Shown one piece after another: positions 42,856-52,029 of a stretch of DNA of 52,093 nt. The stretch is taken from positions 1 through 52,093 of the forward strand of contig CALEIM010000025.1 in NCBI GenBank assembly GCA_937876395.1. The letters are read 5' to 3'. Source of the stretch: an uncultured Wenzhouxiangella sp. Its GTDB lineage: Bacteria > Pseudomonadota > Gammaproteobacteria > Xanthomonadales > Wenzhouxiangellaceae. Numbering within the stretch: position 1 is the stretch's first letter; each line of letters starts with the position of its first letter. The notes beneath the pieces were generated by a model. The model was not told where the DNA came from and searched no databases. It worked only from the letters and a program-made list of their open reading frames with translations. A program made the translations under genes and the position numbers.

Positions 42856-44059
42856 TTTGACTGCGGATGATTCGGCTGCTCCTTTGCGGGTGCCGGTTGC
42901 CATGCTGGTGTGGAACACCTTGCTGCATGAGGCGCGCGTAATTCATGAGGCGCGCAGTCTGGCCAGCCACGGCCATGAGGTGACGATTCATGCGCTGCAT
43001 GCGCCCGGTTTGACGCAGCGCCGGGAGCAGGCCGCGGACGGATTGTGCTACCACCGGCTGGGCCGGATACCGGGCCGTCGACAGCTGGAAGGGAAGAGTA
43101 ACCGCCGCCCGCTGCCGTTGCTTGCAACGGCCGTGGTGCAATTGGGCATGATCATGCGAATCGTGCGATTGCGGCCCAAGGTCGTGCATGCGCATGATGT
43201 CAATACCCTGGCCGCCGGCTGGCTTGCAGCCCGACTGAGCGGTGCGGCCCTGGTTTACGATGCGCATGAAATCAGTACCAGCCGTGAAAACTATCGTCAT
43301 CTACGCTCAGTGGTTGCCTGGTTGGAGCGTCATCTGGCCCGGCGAGCGGATGCCATGATCACAACCGGTCGGCTGCGGGCAAAGTTTTTTGCCCGGGCTT
43401 ATGGAGTGCCGCGACCGCTGGTGTTGCAGAACCGGCCCATGGCTTCGCAGCCCGTTCGATCCAACCGCATTCGTGAGCGGCTTGGGATTGATCGGCAGCG
43501 ACCGATTGTTCTCTATCAGGGAAGTCTGCAAACTGGACGCGGGCTGGAGCTGATTGTCGAGGCTGCGGGCGATCTGCCGGAGGCTGATTTTGTATTTATC
43601 GGCAGCGGTCGCCTGCTTGGCTATCTGAAGGGAAAAGTGGCGGCAGCCGCTCTTGGCGATCGGGTGCATTTCATTCCGGCCGTGCCGATTGTCGAGTTGC
43701 CAGGCTACACTGCGTCGGCCGATATTGGTCTGCAGGTGATTGAAAATACCTGTTTTAATCATTACACCACCGACTCCAACAAGCTTTTCGAATATCTGGC
43801 TGCCGGCTTGCCGATGATTGTGTCTGATTTGCCTGAGATGGCGAGCATCGTGCGTCGCTACCAAACCGGTCGCCTGATCGTCTCGGGTGACGCAATGGCC
43901 CTGGTTTGCGCAATTCGCGAGCTCATCAGCGATGAAGCGGTGCGCGAGACCTGCAGACGCAATGCGCTCGAAGCGGCCAAGGAACTGAGCTGGGAAGCCC
44001 AGGAGCCGGCCTTGATCGGCCTGTATTGCCGGCTGGTCAACCCGGAAGAAAGTAACTGA
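42848..44059 (+). CDS. Glycosyltransferase family 4 protein
   Basis: From ATG 42848 (MPDLTADDSAAPLRVPVAML) the 403-residue GT-B enzyme shows the N-lobe VWNTLLHEARVIHEARSLAS, the characteristic VHAHDVNTLAAGWLAARLSG and VYDAHEIST, and the C-lobe IVLYQGSLQTGRGLELIVEA. The donor-binding TTDSNKLFEYLAAGLPMIVS follows. It resembles GT4 enzymes of surface-polysaccharide clusters that use UDP- or GDP-sugars. It overlaps the membrane pseudokinase gene by 8 bp and the following GT2 gene by TGATG, so the whole run is likely translated as a coupled unit. Substrate unknown. Confidence 0.88.
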   Translation: MPDLTADDSAAPLRVPVAMLVWNTLLHEARVIHEARSLASHGHEVTIHALHAPGLTQRREQAADGLCYHRLGRIPGRRQLEGKSNRRPLPLLATAVVQLGMIMRIVRLRPKVVHAHDVNTLAAGWLAARLSGAALVYDAHEISTSRENYRHLRSVVAWLERHLARRADAMITTGRLRAKFFARAYGVPRPLVLQNRPMASQPVRSNRIRERLGIDRQRPIVLYQGSLQTGRGLELIVEAAGDLPEADFVFIGSGRLLGYLKGKVAAAALGDRVHFIPAVPIVELPGYTASADIGLQVIENTCFNHYTTDSNKLFEYLAAGLPMIVSDLPEMASIVRRYQTGRLIVSGDAMALVCAIRELISDEAVRETCRRNALEAAKELSWEAQEPALIGLYCRLVNPEESN

Positions 44060-44841
44060 TGATGGCAACTCCGCTCAGCCAGCAAGCCGCCGCCATCGAC
44101 CTGTCTGATGTCACGGTCTCGGTGATTACACCGGTCTATAACGGTGCCGAACTGATCGAGCGGGCAGTGCGGTCGGTCGCCGCACAGCGATTTCCGGCCG
44201 TCGAGCACTGGATAATTGATGACGGCTCCAGCGATCGGACCCGGACGGTCATTGCCGGCCTGGTCGAGGAATATTCCTGGCTGCGGCCGCTGTATCTGGC
44301 CCGCAGCGGTGCTGCCGCCGCCCGCAACCAGGGAATCAGACGCGCTACAGGCCGCTACATCGCCTTTCTCGATGCCGATGACGAGTGGCGGCCCGACAAG
44401 CTGCTGCGTCAGCTTTCCTTCATGGAGCAGACCGAAACGGCATTTTCATATGGCAATTATGACTGCGTGCGCGACGGAAGCGGGAGTACAATTCGGCGCG
44501 TGTGTCCGCCGGCGAGTCTGGCGTACGGCGATTTTCTCAAGGGCTGTCCCATAGGCTGCCTGACCGTGGCGTACAATCAGGACAAGCTGGGCAAGCGTTT
44601 CATGCCCGAGGTCGGGCGCGGTCATGATTGGGGTTTGTGGCTGGATTTGACCCGGGATGGGACGGCCGCGCGCAGGTATCCGGGGACCGAAGCGGTGTAT
44701 TACCTGCGTCGTGGATCCCTGTCGAAGCGCAAGCTGCGCAAGGCGCGCGACATTTATCGGCTGTATCGCCGCCAGGAAGGGCTGGGGCCGCTTCAAAGCC
44801 TCGCCTACCTGGCAGTCCACAGCTTCAATTCGCTGCGCTGA
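44059..44841 (+). CDS. Glycosyltransferase family 2 protein
   Basis: The 260-residue GT-A enzyme has VSVITPVYNGAELIERAVRS at the N-terminus, the nucleotide-contact IIDDGSSDRT, and RNQGIRRATGRYIAFLDADDEW, whose DAD supplies the metal-binding DxD. GHDWGLWLDLTRDG acts as the acceptor/catalytic-base region. It is an inverting transferase with no membrane helix. Its ATG overlaps the preceding GT4 stop, and it is the last gene of the overlapping run before a 71-bp gap to cysD. Confidence 0.9.
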   Translation: MMATPLSQQAAAIDLSDVTVSVITPVYNGAELIERAVRSVAAQRFPAVEHWIIDDGSSDRTRTVIAGLVEEYSWLRPLYLARSGAAAARNQGIRRATGRYIAFLDADDEWRPDKLLRQLSFMEQTETAFSYGNYDCVRDGSGSTIRRVCPPASLAYGDFLKGCPIGCLTVAYNQDKLGKRFMPEVGRGHDWGLWLDLTRDGTAARRYPGTEAVYYLRRGSLSKRKLRKARDIYRLYRRQEGLGPLQSLAYLAVHSFNSLR

Positions 44842-44912
44842 GCTTGTGTGAGCGCATGCTGCGGCAGGATGTGGCGCAATTCAGGCAGAAAATTCGTATT
44901 AACAGGGTAGGC

Positions 44913-45821
44913 ATGAAGCGTTCCAAATCAAACCATCTGTGCAGTCTCGAAGCCGAATCCATGCATATCATCCGCGAGGTCGCGGCCGAGTTCTCGGCTC
45001 CGGTGATGCTGTATTCGATTGGCAAGGATTCGTCGGTGATGCTGCACCTGGCCCGCAAGGCGTTTTATCCGGCGGTGCCGCCGTTTCCGCTGCTGCATGT
45101 GGATACCACCTGGAAGTTTCGCGAAATGTACGAGTTTCGCGACCGGGTCGCCGCCGAGGTGGGCATGGATCTGCTCGTGCACGTCAACCAGGACGGCGTC
45201 GATCAGGGTGTGGGGCCGTTTACGCATGGGTCGAAAGCGCATACCGACATCATGAAAACCCAGGCGCTGAAGCAGGCTTTGGACAAGCACGGTTTCGACG
45301 CCGCCTTCGGCGGTGCGCGGCGCGACGAGGAACGCTCTCGGGCCAAGGAGCGTGTTTTTTCCTTTCGCGATCGCAAGCATCACTGGGACCCGAAAAACCA
45401 GCGGCCCGAACTGTGGAATATCTACAACGGGCGGGTGCACAAGGGTGAATCCATCCGCGTCTTTCCACTGTCGAACTGGACCGAGCTGGACATCTGGCAG
45501 TACATTCATGCCGAGGACATTCCCATGGTGCCGCTGTATTTTGCGGCCGAGCGTCCGGTGGTTGAGCGCGACGGCATGCTGATCATGGTCGATGACGATC
45601 GCCTGCCGCTGGTGTCGGGCGAGAAGCCTCAGATGCGCACGGTGCGTTTCCGCACGCTGGGTTGCTATCCACTCACCGGTGCGGTGGAGTCAAACGCCAC
45701 CAGCCTGCTGGAGGTCATCAGCGAGACCATCTCGGTGCGCCATTCCGAGCGTCAGGGTCGGGCGATTGACAAAGACCAGGGTGCGAGCATGGAAGAGAAA
45801 AAAGTTCAGGGGTATTTCTGA
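44913..45821 (+). CDS. cysD: Sulfate adenylyltransferase subunit 2
   Basis: CysD is the PP-loop ATP pyrophosphatase half of ATP sulfurylase, forming adenosine 5'-phosphosulfate from sulfate and ATP with CysN. From ATG 44913 (MKRSKSNHLCSLEAESMHII) the 302-residue product has the PP-loop YSIGKDSSVMLHLARKA, the HVDTTWKFREMYEFRD segment, FGGARRDEERSRAKERVFSF, and the family C-terminus SERQGRAIDKDQGASMEEKK. Upstream frames continue to 44628 but are antisense or out-of-frame parts of the GT2 gene. It overlaps cysNC by TGATG. Its location inside a glycan locus, rather than with cysH/cysIJ, points to PAPS supply for sulfation. Confidence 0.96.
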   Translation: MKRSKSNHLCSLEAESMHIIREVAAEFSAPVMLYSIGKDSSVMLHLARKAFYPAVPPFPLLHVDTTWKFREMYEFRDRVAAEVGMDLLVHVNQDGVDQGVGPFTHGSKAHTDIMKTQALKQALDKHGFDAAFGGARRDEERSRAKERVFSFRDRKHHWDPKNQRPELWNIYNGRVHKGESIRVFPLSNWTELDIWQYIHAEDIPMVPLYFAAERPVVERDGMLIMVDDDRLPLVSGEKPQMRTVRFRTLGCYPLTGAVESNATSLLEVISETISVRHSERQGRAIDKDQGASMEEKKVQGYF

Positions 45822-47719
45822 TGGCGGCAGCCGATATAGAGGCCATCCTGGCCGCAGATTCCGAGAAAGACCTGCTGCGGTTTATCACCTGTGGCTCGGT
45901 TGATGACGGCAAATCAACCCTGATCGGCCGTCTGCTGTTTGACTCAAAGCAGGTCTATGACGATCAGCTTTCTGCCGTCACCCGCGACTCACGCAAATGG
46001 GGCACGACCGGAGATGCGGCGGATCTGGCCCTGCTGGTCGACGGCCTGCAGTCCGAGCGTGAACAGGGCATCACGATCGACGTGGCCTACCGCTATTTTT
46101 CAACGCCGAAACGCAAGTTTATTATTGCCGACACGCCCGGCCATGAGCAGTACACCCGCAACATGGCGACCGGGGCATCGACGGCCGATGTGGCGGTCAT
46201 CCTGATTGATGCGCGCAAGGGTGTGCAGACTCAGACCCGCCGCCATTCTTTCATCGTTTCCCTGCTCGGCATCCGCAACATCATCGTGGCGGTCAACAAG
46301 ATGGATCTGGTTGATTTTAATCAGGATCGCTTTGATCAGATCGTGGCCGACTACCAGGAATTTTCCAACAAGCTCGGCTTTGAATCTGTGCACTGCCTGC
46401 CGCTGTCGGCGCTGGGTGGCGACAACCTGATCAGCCCAAGTCCCAAACTTGCCTGGTTTGACGGGCCGACCTTGCTCGAACTGCTCGAGACGCTGCCCGC
46501 CGCCTCACATATCGGGGATGCGCATTTTCGTTTTCCGGTTCAATATGTCAACCGTCACAGCGCTGATTTTCGCGGGTTTTCCGGCACACTCGCCGGGGGG
46601 TCCGTGGCGGTGGGTGATGCGGTGATGGTGATGCCGTCAGGAAGGCAAAGCCGGGTCGAGCGCATCGTCTGCTTTGACGGTGATCTGGATGAGGCTCGCT
46701 GTGATCAGGCCGTGACCCTGACCCTGGCCGATGAGATCGACATCAGTCGTGGCGACCTGCTCGTTCATCCCGAGGCGCGCGCCCGGGTTGCCCAGGCTAT
46801 GGATGCACGGGTGGTGTGGATGTCGGACAGCGCGCTGCTGCCGGGCCGTCAATACGATATCAAGATCGGGCCGCGCAGCCTGTCGGCCACGCCGGAGCTG
46901 GTTCATCACCGCATCGACGTCAATTCTCTTGAGCATCAACACGTCGATCAGCTCGAACTCAACGAGATCGGCCTGGTGCGCTGGCAGTTCAACGGCTCGG
47001 CCGCCTTTGACAGCTACCGCCACAACCGCCATACCGGCGCGTTTATCGTCATTGATCGGATCAGTAATCAGACCGTGGGCGCGGGTATGATCGTGCGCCC
47101 GGTCACCGACAGTCTGGCCGACCGTTCGAGCAACGTCGTCTGGCATGAACACCGGATTGCCAAGGCCCAGCGAGCTGGACAAAAGGCCCAGCGTCCGGCG
47201 GTGCTGTGGTTTACCGGCCTGTCGGGTGCCGGCAAGTCTTCGGTGGCCAACGCACTGGAGGCCGCTCTGTTCAGGCACGGCCACCACAGCTATCTGCTTG
47301 ATGGCGACAACGTGCGCCACGGGCTGAACCGTGATCTTGGTTTTACCGATGAGGACCGGGTGGAAAATATTCGCCGTATCGGTGAGGTCGCACGTTTGAT
47401 GGCCGACGCCGGGCTGGTGGTGCTGTCAGCCTTCATTTCGCCATTTCGCTCGGACCGCGCCATGGTCCGTGAGCTGATGGAGCCGGGCGAGTTCGTCGAA
47501 ATTTATGTCCAGGCCAGTCTGGATGTGTGCGAACAGCGCGATCCCAAGGGTTTGTATGCCAAGGCGCGCGCCGGCACGATCCGGAATTTCACCGGCATCG
47601 ATTCGCCCTATGAGGCGCCCGATCAGCCGGAAGTGATTATCGATACGGAAGAACTGTCCATTGAGGAGGGCGTGGATTTGCTCATGGAATACCTTAAAAG
47701 ACGTCAGGTTCTGGTGTAG
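45821..47719 (+). CDS. cysNC: Bifunctional sulfate adenylyltransferase subunit 1 / adenylylsulfate kinase
   Basis: The 632-residue fusion joins CysN, the GTPase that drives ATP sulfurylase (residues 1-435), to CysC, which phosphorylates APS to PAPS (about 445-632). GTPase motifs are G1 GSVDDGKST, G3 DTPGHEQY and G4 NKMD. Beta-barrel domains II and III follow. The APS kinase has P-loop GLSGAGKSS, DGDNVRHGLNRDLGF and FISPFRSDRAMVRELM, including conserved FISPFR. With cysD it forms a complete sulfate-to-PAPS module. No PAPS reductase is nearby, consistent with use by sulfotransferases. It ends 2 bp before wecA. Confidence 0.96.
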   Translation: MAAADIEAILAADSEKDLLRFITCGSVDDGKSTLIGRLLFDSKQVYDDQLSAVTRDSRKWGTTGDAADLALLVDGLQSEREQGITIDVAYRYFSTPKRKFIIADTPGHEQYTRNMATGASTADVAVILIDARKGVQTQTRRHSFIVSLLGIRNIIVAVNKMDLVDFNQDRFDQIVADYQEFSNKLGFESVHCLPLSALGGDNLISPSPKLAWFDGPTLLELLETLPAASHIGDAHFRFPVQYVNRHSADFRGFSGTLAGGSVAVGDAVMVMPSGRQSRVERIVCFDGDLDEARCDQAVTLTLADEIDISRGDLLVHPEARARVAQAMDARVVWMSDSALLPGRQYDIKIGPRSLSATPELVHHRIDVNSLEHQHVDQLELNEIGLVRWQFNGSAAFDSYRHNRHTGAFIVIDRISNQTVGAGMIVRPVTDSLADRSSNVVWHEHRIAKAQRAGQKAQRPAVLWFTGLSGAGKSSVANALEAALFRHGHHSYLLDGDNVRHGLNRDLGFTDEDRVENIRRIGEVARLMADAGLVVLSAFISPFRSDRAMVRELMEPGEFVEIYVQASLDVCEQRDPKGLYAKARAGTIRNFTGIDSPYEAPDQPEVIIDTEELSIEEGVDLLMEYLKRRQVLV

Positions 47720-47721
47720 CC

Positions 47722-48810
47722 ATGGACCAAAACGCGATCTCGCTGCAGGGGGCAATTGCGGTGCTGGCAGGATTCGCTTTCGTTTCTGTTCTCATCCCTT
47801 TGCTGTGTCGGCCGGCTGAACGGCTGGGACTGCTTGACCTGCCCAACGAGCGCAAGCTGCACGGTGAGCCGGTGCCAATGATCGGCGGCATCGCCATGTT
47901 CATCGCGTTTTGCGCCGGGCTGCTGCTGATTCCCGACCCGCTCAGGCCGTATGCCAGTCTGGTGGTCGGCATGGGCGTTTTGTTGGCCACCGGGCTGATC
48001 GATGATGCCCTGGATATCTCACCAATCTCGAAGCTGATCATGCAGCTTCTGGCCGCGACCCTGATGGTGTCCTGGGGTGAGGTGCAGATCCAATCGCTGG
48101 GCAACCTGTTTGGCAGCGGAGAAATCGAGCTCGGTGAGTGGGCGATTCCATTTACCGTGCTGTGCACCGTGTTCCTGATCAATGGCTTGAACATGGCCGA
48201 CGGGACCGACGGCCTGGCCGGTGGTCTTGCAGTCATCATTCTGATCGGTCTGGCGGGGGTGGGCTGGGCCAACGGTGCGCGTGAAGCCTATATCATCATC
48301 TGCCTGCTGCTGGCCGCAGTGACGCTTGGTTTTCTGCTGTTCAACATGCGCACGCCATGGCGCAAGCAGGCCAGCGTATTCATGGGCGACGCCGGGTCAA
48401 TGATGCTTGGGCTGGCGATCTCCTGGCTGGCCATCCATGTCAGCCAGCTTTCGGACGCGTCGGTTTATCCGGTTTCAATCGCCTGGATTCTGGTTCTGCC
48501 GGTGACGGATCTGGTGTCGTCCTATTTTCGCCGGTTGCTGAGGGGGCAGAGCCCTTTTTCAGCGGATAGCGAGCACCTGCATCACGCGCTGCTGCGGGCT
48601 GGAATTCCGGTCAGCCGGATCGTCGCCGGCATGCTCCTTATTCAGTTGCTGTTCGTGCTGATTGGCTATTTTGGCTGGCAGCTGGGACTGGCCGAATACG
48701 TGCTGACAGCCGGTCTTGGCCTGGTATTTCTGGCCCATTATCTGCTCTCCATTCGCGCCTGGAAGCTGATGCGCTGGGTCAAGTCCAGGGGTCCGGGAAA
48801 GGGCGAATAA
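47722..48810 (+). CDS. wecA: Undecaprenyl-phosphate N-acetylglucosaminyl 1-phosphate transferase (WecA-like)
   Basis: The enzyme transfers GlcNAc-1-phosphate (or a related sugar phosphate) to undecaprenyl phosphate, starting a lipid-linked glycan. The 362-residue polytopic protein has about eleven helices. It shows the family motifs NERKLHGEPVPMIGGIAMFI near the N-terminus, LIDDALDISP (metal-binding DD), NMADGTDGLAGG, FMGDAGSMMLG and SEHLHHALLRAG (HIHH-like loop). WecA commonly acts with WecB and WecC, which open this locus 25 kb upstream. Which sugar nucleotide is used cannot be read from sequence; GlcNAc is the default for this subfamily. Confidence 0.9.
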   Translation: MDQNAISLQGAIAVLAGFAFVSVLIPLLCRPAERLGLLDLPNERKLHGEPVPMIGGIAMFIAFCAGLLLIPDPLRPYASLVVGMGVLLATGLIDDALDISPISKLIMQLLAATLMVSWGEVQIQSLGNLFGSGEIELGEWAIPFTVLCTVFLINGLNMADGTDGLAGGLAVIILIGLAGVGWANGAREAYIIICLLLAAVTLGFLLFNMRTPWRKQASVFMGDAGSMMLGLAISWLAIHVSQLSDASVYPVSIAWILVLPVTDLVSSYFRRLLRGQSPFSADSEHLHHALLRAGIPVSRIVAGMLLIQLLFVLIGYFGWQLGLAEYVLTAGLGLVFLAHYLLSIRAWKLMRWVKSRGPGKGE

Positions 48811-48811
48811 G

Positions 48812-50257
48812 ATGCTCTCGGGCGATGCCTTGTTACTGTTCGAGTTGGTGGTCATGCAGGCCATCCCCTGGGCAGCCGGGATCGCCGCAGTCGCGATGCT
48901 GTTGCCTTTGCGCGGTCCAGGGTCGCTGGCTCTGACACTTGGTTTGGGCGGGGCCGCGGCCATGCCTCTGGCCACCGGGTCACTGCGCCTGGTCGATGCG
49001 GGCAGCGGGACTTTGAATGTCGGCCTGTGCGCATTTTTTCTGATTGTGCTGACCATCGTCTGTCTGGTTCCGGCGCTGCTTCGGCGTCGGAACTCGGCAG
49101 TTTGGGCCAACGTATCGCATCCGTCAGAACTTCAGATCGCAGCGACGGGCGGCAGCCTGGCCCGGCTGGTTACTGCATTGCTGGCCGCTTTGGTCATCAT
49201 CCGTCTGGCCTCGCTGCTGCCCGATCTGATGTATCGGCCGGTCTTCCCCTGGGATGCGTGGAAGACCTGGGTGTGGAAAGCGCGTGTCTGGTTCGAAAGC
49301 GGCAGTCTGGTGGCCTTCGCGCAGTCTGATCAATGGATTCTGGCCACGGCTGACCAGTATGTGATCGAGGGGGTCAACCATCCGGATTTTGTATCGCTGG
49401 TAGCGCTCTGGTCAGCCCTGTCGTTTGATCAGTGGGATGATCGCTGGATCGGCATACCCTGGCTGCTGGTGGGGGTCTGGTCAGCCCTGATGATGTATGG
49501 CCTGTGTCGCTTTCTGGGCCTGTCCCGGCTGCTCGCCTGGCTGGGCACCTACCTGCTGATTTCTTTGCCGATGTTGGCCAGTCATATCGCTCTGTGGGGC
49601 TATGCCGATGTCTGGGTCATGCTGTTTTTCCAGGTCTTTACCGTCGCTTGCCTGCTCTGGGCTGGCCGACCAAAGTGGGAGTTTGTGCTGCTGATGGCCC
49701 TGGCCGTACTGATGATGGCCTTGAGCAAGGACACCGGACTTTACTGGCTGCCGGGCCTGCTGCTTGCCATGGCCGCGGCACGCTGGTCCGGTCGGGTGAT
49801 CGTGCTTGCAGTGGTGGCCGGCGGCGCCGGCCTTGCAGCACTCTGGATTGGTTACGATCCGCTGTCGTTGCTCAGCGGTGGACGCTACAGCGCGGCACTG
49901 CAACCCGTTGGCCCGGTGCTTGCAGCGATTGGACGCCAGATGTTTTTCACGGCGGATTGGCATCTGCTCTGGTGCCTGGTACCCGTCGCGATGCTCATCA
50001 ACTGGCGCTGCGCTGCCACAGGCAAGCTTCGGCAGCGGGCAGAGATGCTGAGCGCCGTCTGGCTGTGCCTTGCCGTGCTTGGCGTTGCCCTGCTTGGATT
50101 TCTCGGTTCACGCGCCGGAGCGTACGCCGTATCGGGCACTTTGCTTGGCCGGGTTTTGCTGCAGATCACCCCGATTTTCGTCGTCCTGTTGGTCCTGGCG
50201 GTGCATGGCGTCGCCCAGAGCGCGGCGGTTGGCGAACGCAGCAGGGCGCAGCCGTGA
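48812..50257 (+). CDS. Polytopic membrane protein, GT-C-like
   Basis: The 481-residue protein has roughly ten hydrophobic helices. A first extracytoplasmic loop after the third or fourth helix contains PVFPWDAWKTWVWKARVWFE, a sequence type I associate with GT-C-fold or oligosaccharide-transferase-like membrane proteins in glycan loci (acidic/aromatic loop ahead of GVNHPDFVSL). No catalytic DxD can be pinned down. It starts 1 bp after wecA's stop (ATG 48812) and overlaps the next gene by GTGA. It may use undecaprenyl-phosphate-linked sugars in the periplasm. Assignment to a named family is tentative. Confidence 0.65.
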   Translation: MLSGDALLLFELVVMQAIPWAAGIAAVAMLLPLRGPGSLALTLGLGGAAAMPLATGSLRLVDAGSGTLNVGLCAFFLIVLTIVCLVPALLRRRNSAVWANVSHPSELQIAATGGSLARLVTALLAALVIIRLASLLPDLMYRPVFPWDAWKTWVWKARVWFESGSLVAFAQSDQWILATADQYVIEGVNHPDFVSLVALWSALSFDQWDDRWIGIPWLLVGVWSALMMYGLCRFLGLSRLLAWLGTYLLISLPMLASHIALWGYADVWVMLFFQVFTVACLLWAGRPKWEFVLLMALAVLMMALSKDTGLYWLPGLLLAMAAARWSGRVIVLAVVAGGAGLAALWIGYDPLSLLSGGRYSAALQPVGPVLAAIGRQMFFTADWHLLWCLVPVAMLINWRCAATGKLRQRAEMLSAVWLCLAVLGVALLGFLGSRAGAYAVSGTLLGRVLLQITPIFVVLLVLAVHGVAQSAAVGERSRAQP

Positions 50258-51750
50258 AGCTGCGCTGGATTGCCGCTGCCACGCTGTCTGCGGTGCTGCT
50301 GTGGGTGGGTTTTTTTGCCGTTATCCTGTCCGGAGACAACTATCGGCGGATGCTGCCCGACGAGCTTGTGTGGCCCAATGCTTCGAGCTGGAGAATGCTG
50401 TCCGGCGAAGGTGGCATGAGCCCACAGGGCTGGGAGATCACCGGCGCGGGCCGCTTTGCCGATGCCCGACTTGGTGTGAGCCTGCAAACGCCAGTTCTGG
50501 CCGAGCAGGTCGAAGGAATCGAAATCGAGTTTGAGCACAGCATCGAGTTCCGTTCAATAGCCATGGGCTGGACCGGATCAGCATCTGCTTATCCGCGCCG
50601 CTTGGCGAGCGTTTCGCTCAAGGACAGGATGACGGCAACGGTGGACACAGATCAGCTTGATCAGCGCGCGGCCCAGATCAATTATCTGGTCATTGAGGTG
50701 CTCGGCGGATTCGATCAGCCGCTTACGATCCGGGCCATTCGTCTGCTGCCGGCACGACCGGGCCTGATCGAGCTGCAGCGCCGCGTGCTTGGCGAGTGGT
50801 TCGAGTTTCCGCCGTGGACGCAGAAAAGCCTGAATCTGACCGAGGTATCAACTCGCTCCGCTGTGATCGCGTTTCCGCTGGCGATTACGGCCTGGCTGGT
50901 GCTGTCGGTCGTGCTTTGGATTGCTATCAGCTCTGGCCGGTCAAGGCGCACTTTGTGGGTCGGCATGTTGGTCTACGCTATCGTCGCCTGGGGTTTGCTT
51001 GATCTACGCTGGCAGATCGACCTGATGTTGAAATCCCGCGAAGCCGTAGAGACTTTTGCCGGCAAGAGCCCGGAAGAGCGGCGATTGAGCGATCTCGATG
51101 GTGAATTATTCACCTACATCGAACAACTCAAAGCACAGCTCGGCCCCGAGGCCCGGCGGGTATTCACCTTCGGCGCCGGTGAGTACTGGCGCCTCAGGGC
51201 CAGGTACCATGCTCTACCCTGGTCGGTTCGCGATGTTGCCCAGTCCATGCGCGGCAGTTGGGTTCGTCATTTGCATCCGGGTGATGTGTTTTTGCTGCTG
51301 GATGCGCAGCATGTTCAGGTGAGTCAAATCGCCCAGGCTCCGAGCGACTTTTCCAGGGCGGCCCGAGCATTCAATCTGGCTGAAGTTCTGGCCGACGATG
51401 CCGCACTTTCCGGATCTCACGAAGCTGAGGCCATCATCACCGCCGGTGAAGGAGAGAAGCTGATCAGTACCCGGGTGCGCGATCTTTCAGCGCCGGGTGC
51501 CTACACTTTGAATGTTCAAATGCGTGCTACTCCACCGGGCGCACAGACGCGCATCCGCATTGCGGCAAGGGGCGCTGAGGGCGAACGCGCCGGCGTGACA
51601 GAGCGATTATTTGAGCCCGGTTCTGATGAATTTACTGCCCTCCGGCTGCCTTTCTACATTGACGAAGGTGGCAGCGTGGATATTCACGTTGCCGGGCATT
51701 CGGGTGGCGCCGTTGAGCTGCGAGCGATGCAGATCGAGCCGCCGACCGAG
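50254..51750 (+). CDS. Membrane-anchored protein of unknown function, 3' end lost at junction
   Basis: From GTG 50254 (MKLRWIAAATLSAVLLWVGF), overlapping the previous stop, about 499 native residues are readable. They comprise an N-terminal helix, a beta-rich extracytoplasmic domain (about 30-175), two helices (FPLAITAWLVLSVVLWIAI and LWVGMLVYAIVAWGLLDL) and a C-terminal extracytoplasmic region including VFTFGAGEYWRLRARYHALP. A further beta-rich domain follows (PGAYTLNVQMRATPPGAQTR). The frame stays open to 52044, but from about 51755 the DNA codes in another frame for a phosphodiesterase-like segment, so the true C-terminus is probably missing or just before this point. The family is unrecognised; pairing with the GT-C-like gene suggests a partner role. 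Confidence 0.6.
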
Positions 51751-51755
51751 TCCCC

Positions 51756-51818
51756 CGCGACCGCCGCCTGGTCGATGCGGCTCATGCCCGCGGTCTCCAG
51801 GTCCACGTGTGGACCGTC
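51756..51818 (+). pseudogene. Glycerophosphodiester phosphodiesterase-like fragment
   Basis: One frame reads RDRRLVDAAHARGLQVHVWTV, the segment of GDPD-family enzymes just before the NDxxEM and DGI(I/F)TD(R/F)P motifs. Neither the upstream domain nor those following motifs is present; the frame instead runs into unrelated sequence and stops at 52025. This is a short, out-of-context piece next to the truncated membrane-protein gene. The 51819-52029 stretch has no gene I can support. Confidence 0.4.
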
Positions 51819-52029
51819 GCTCGTTCCGCTTTCGGTGTTTCACGGGCGTTTTCACGAGAGTTTACGGTCGGACTCCTGCGATTCGTCCGCTGGGAAGAGC
51901 GTGCCGCCAGCCTTGTTGCACTCGGATCTGGAGGGTCGACTCACATCGTTGAGGCGCGTCTGTACCGTTTCGACTTCCCCGGTTGCTTCCCCGGTGACCT
52001 CTCCGTTGGGAGTTTGGATGTGTGATAGT

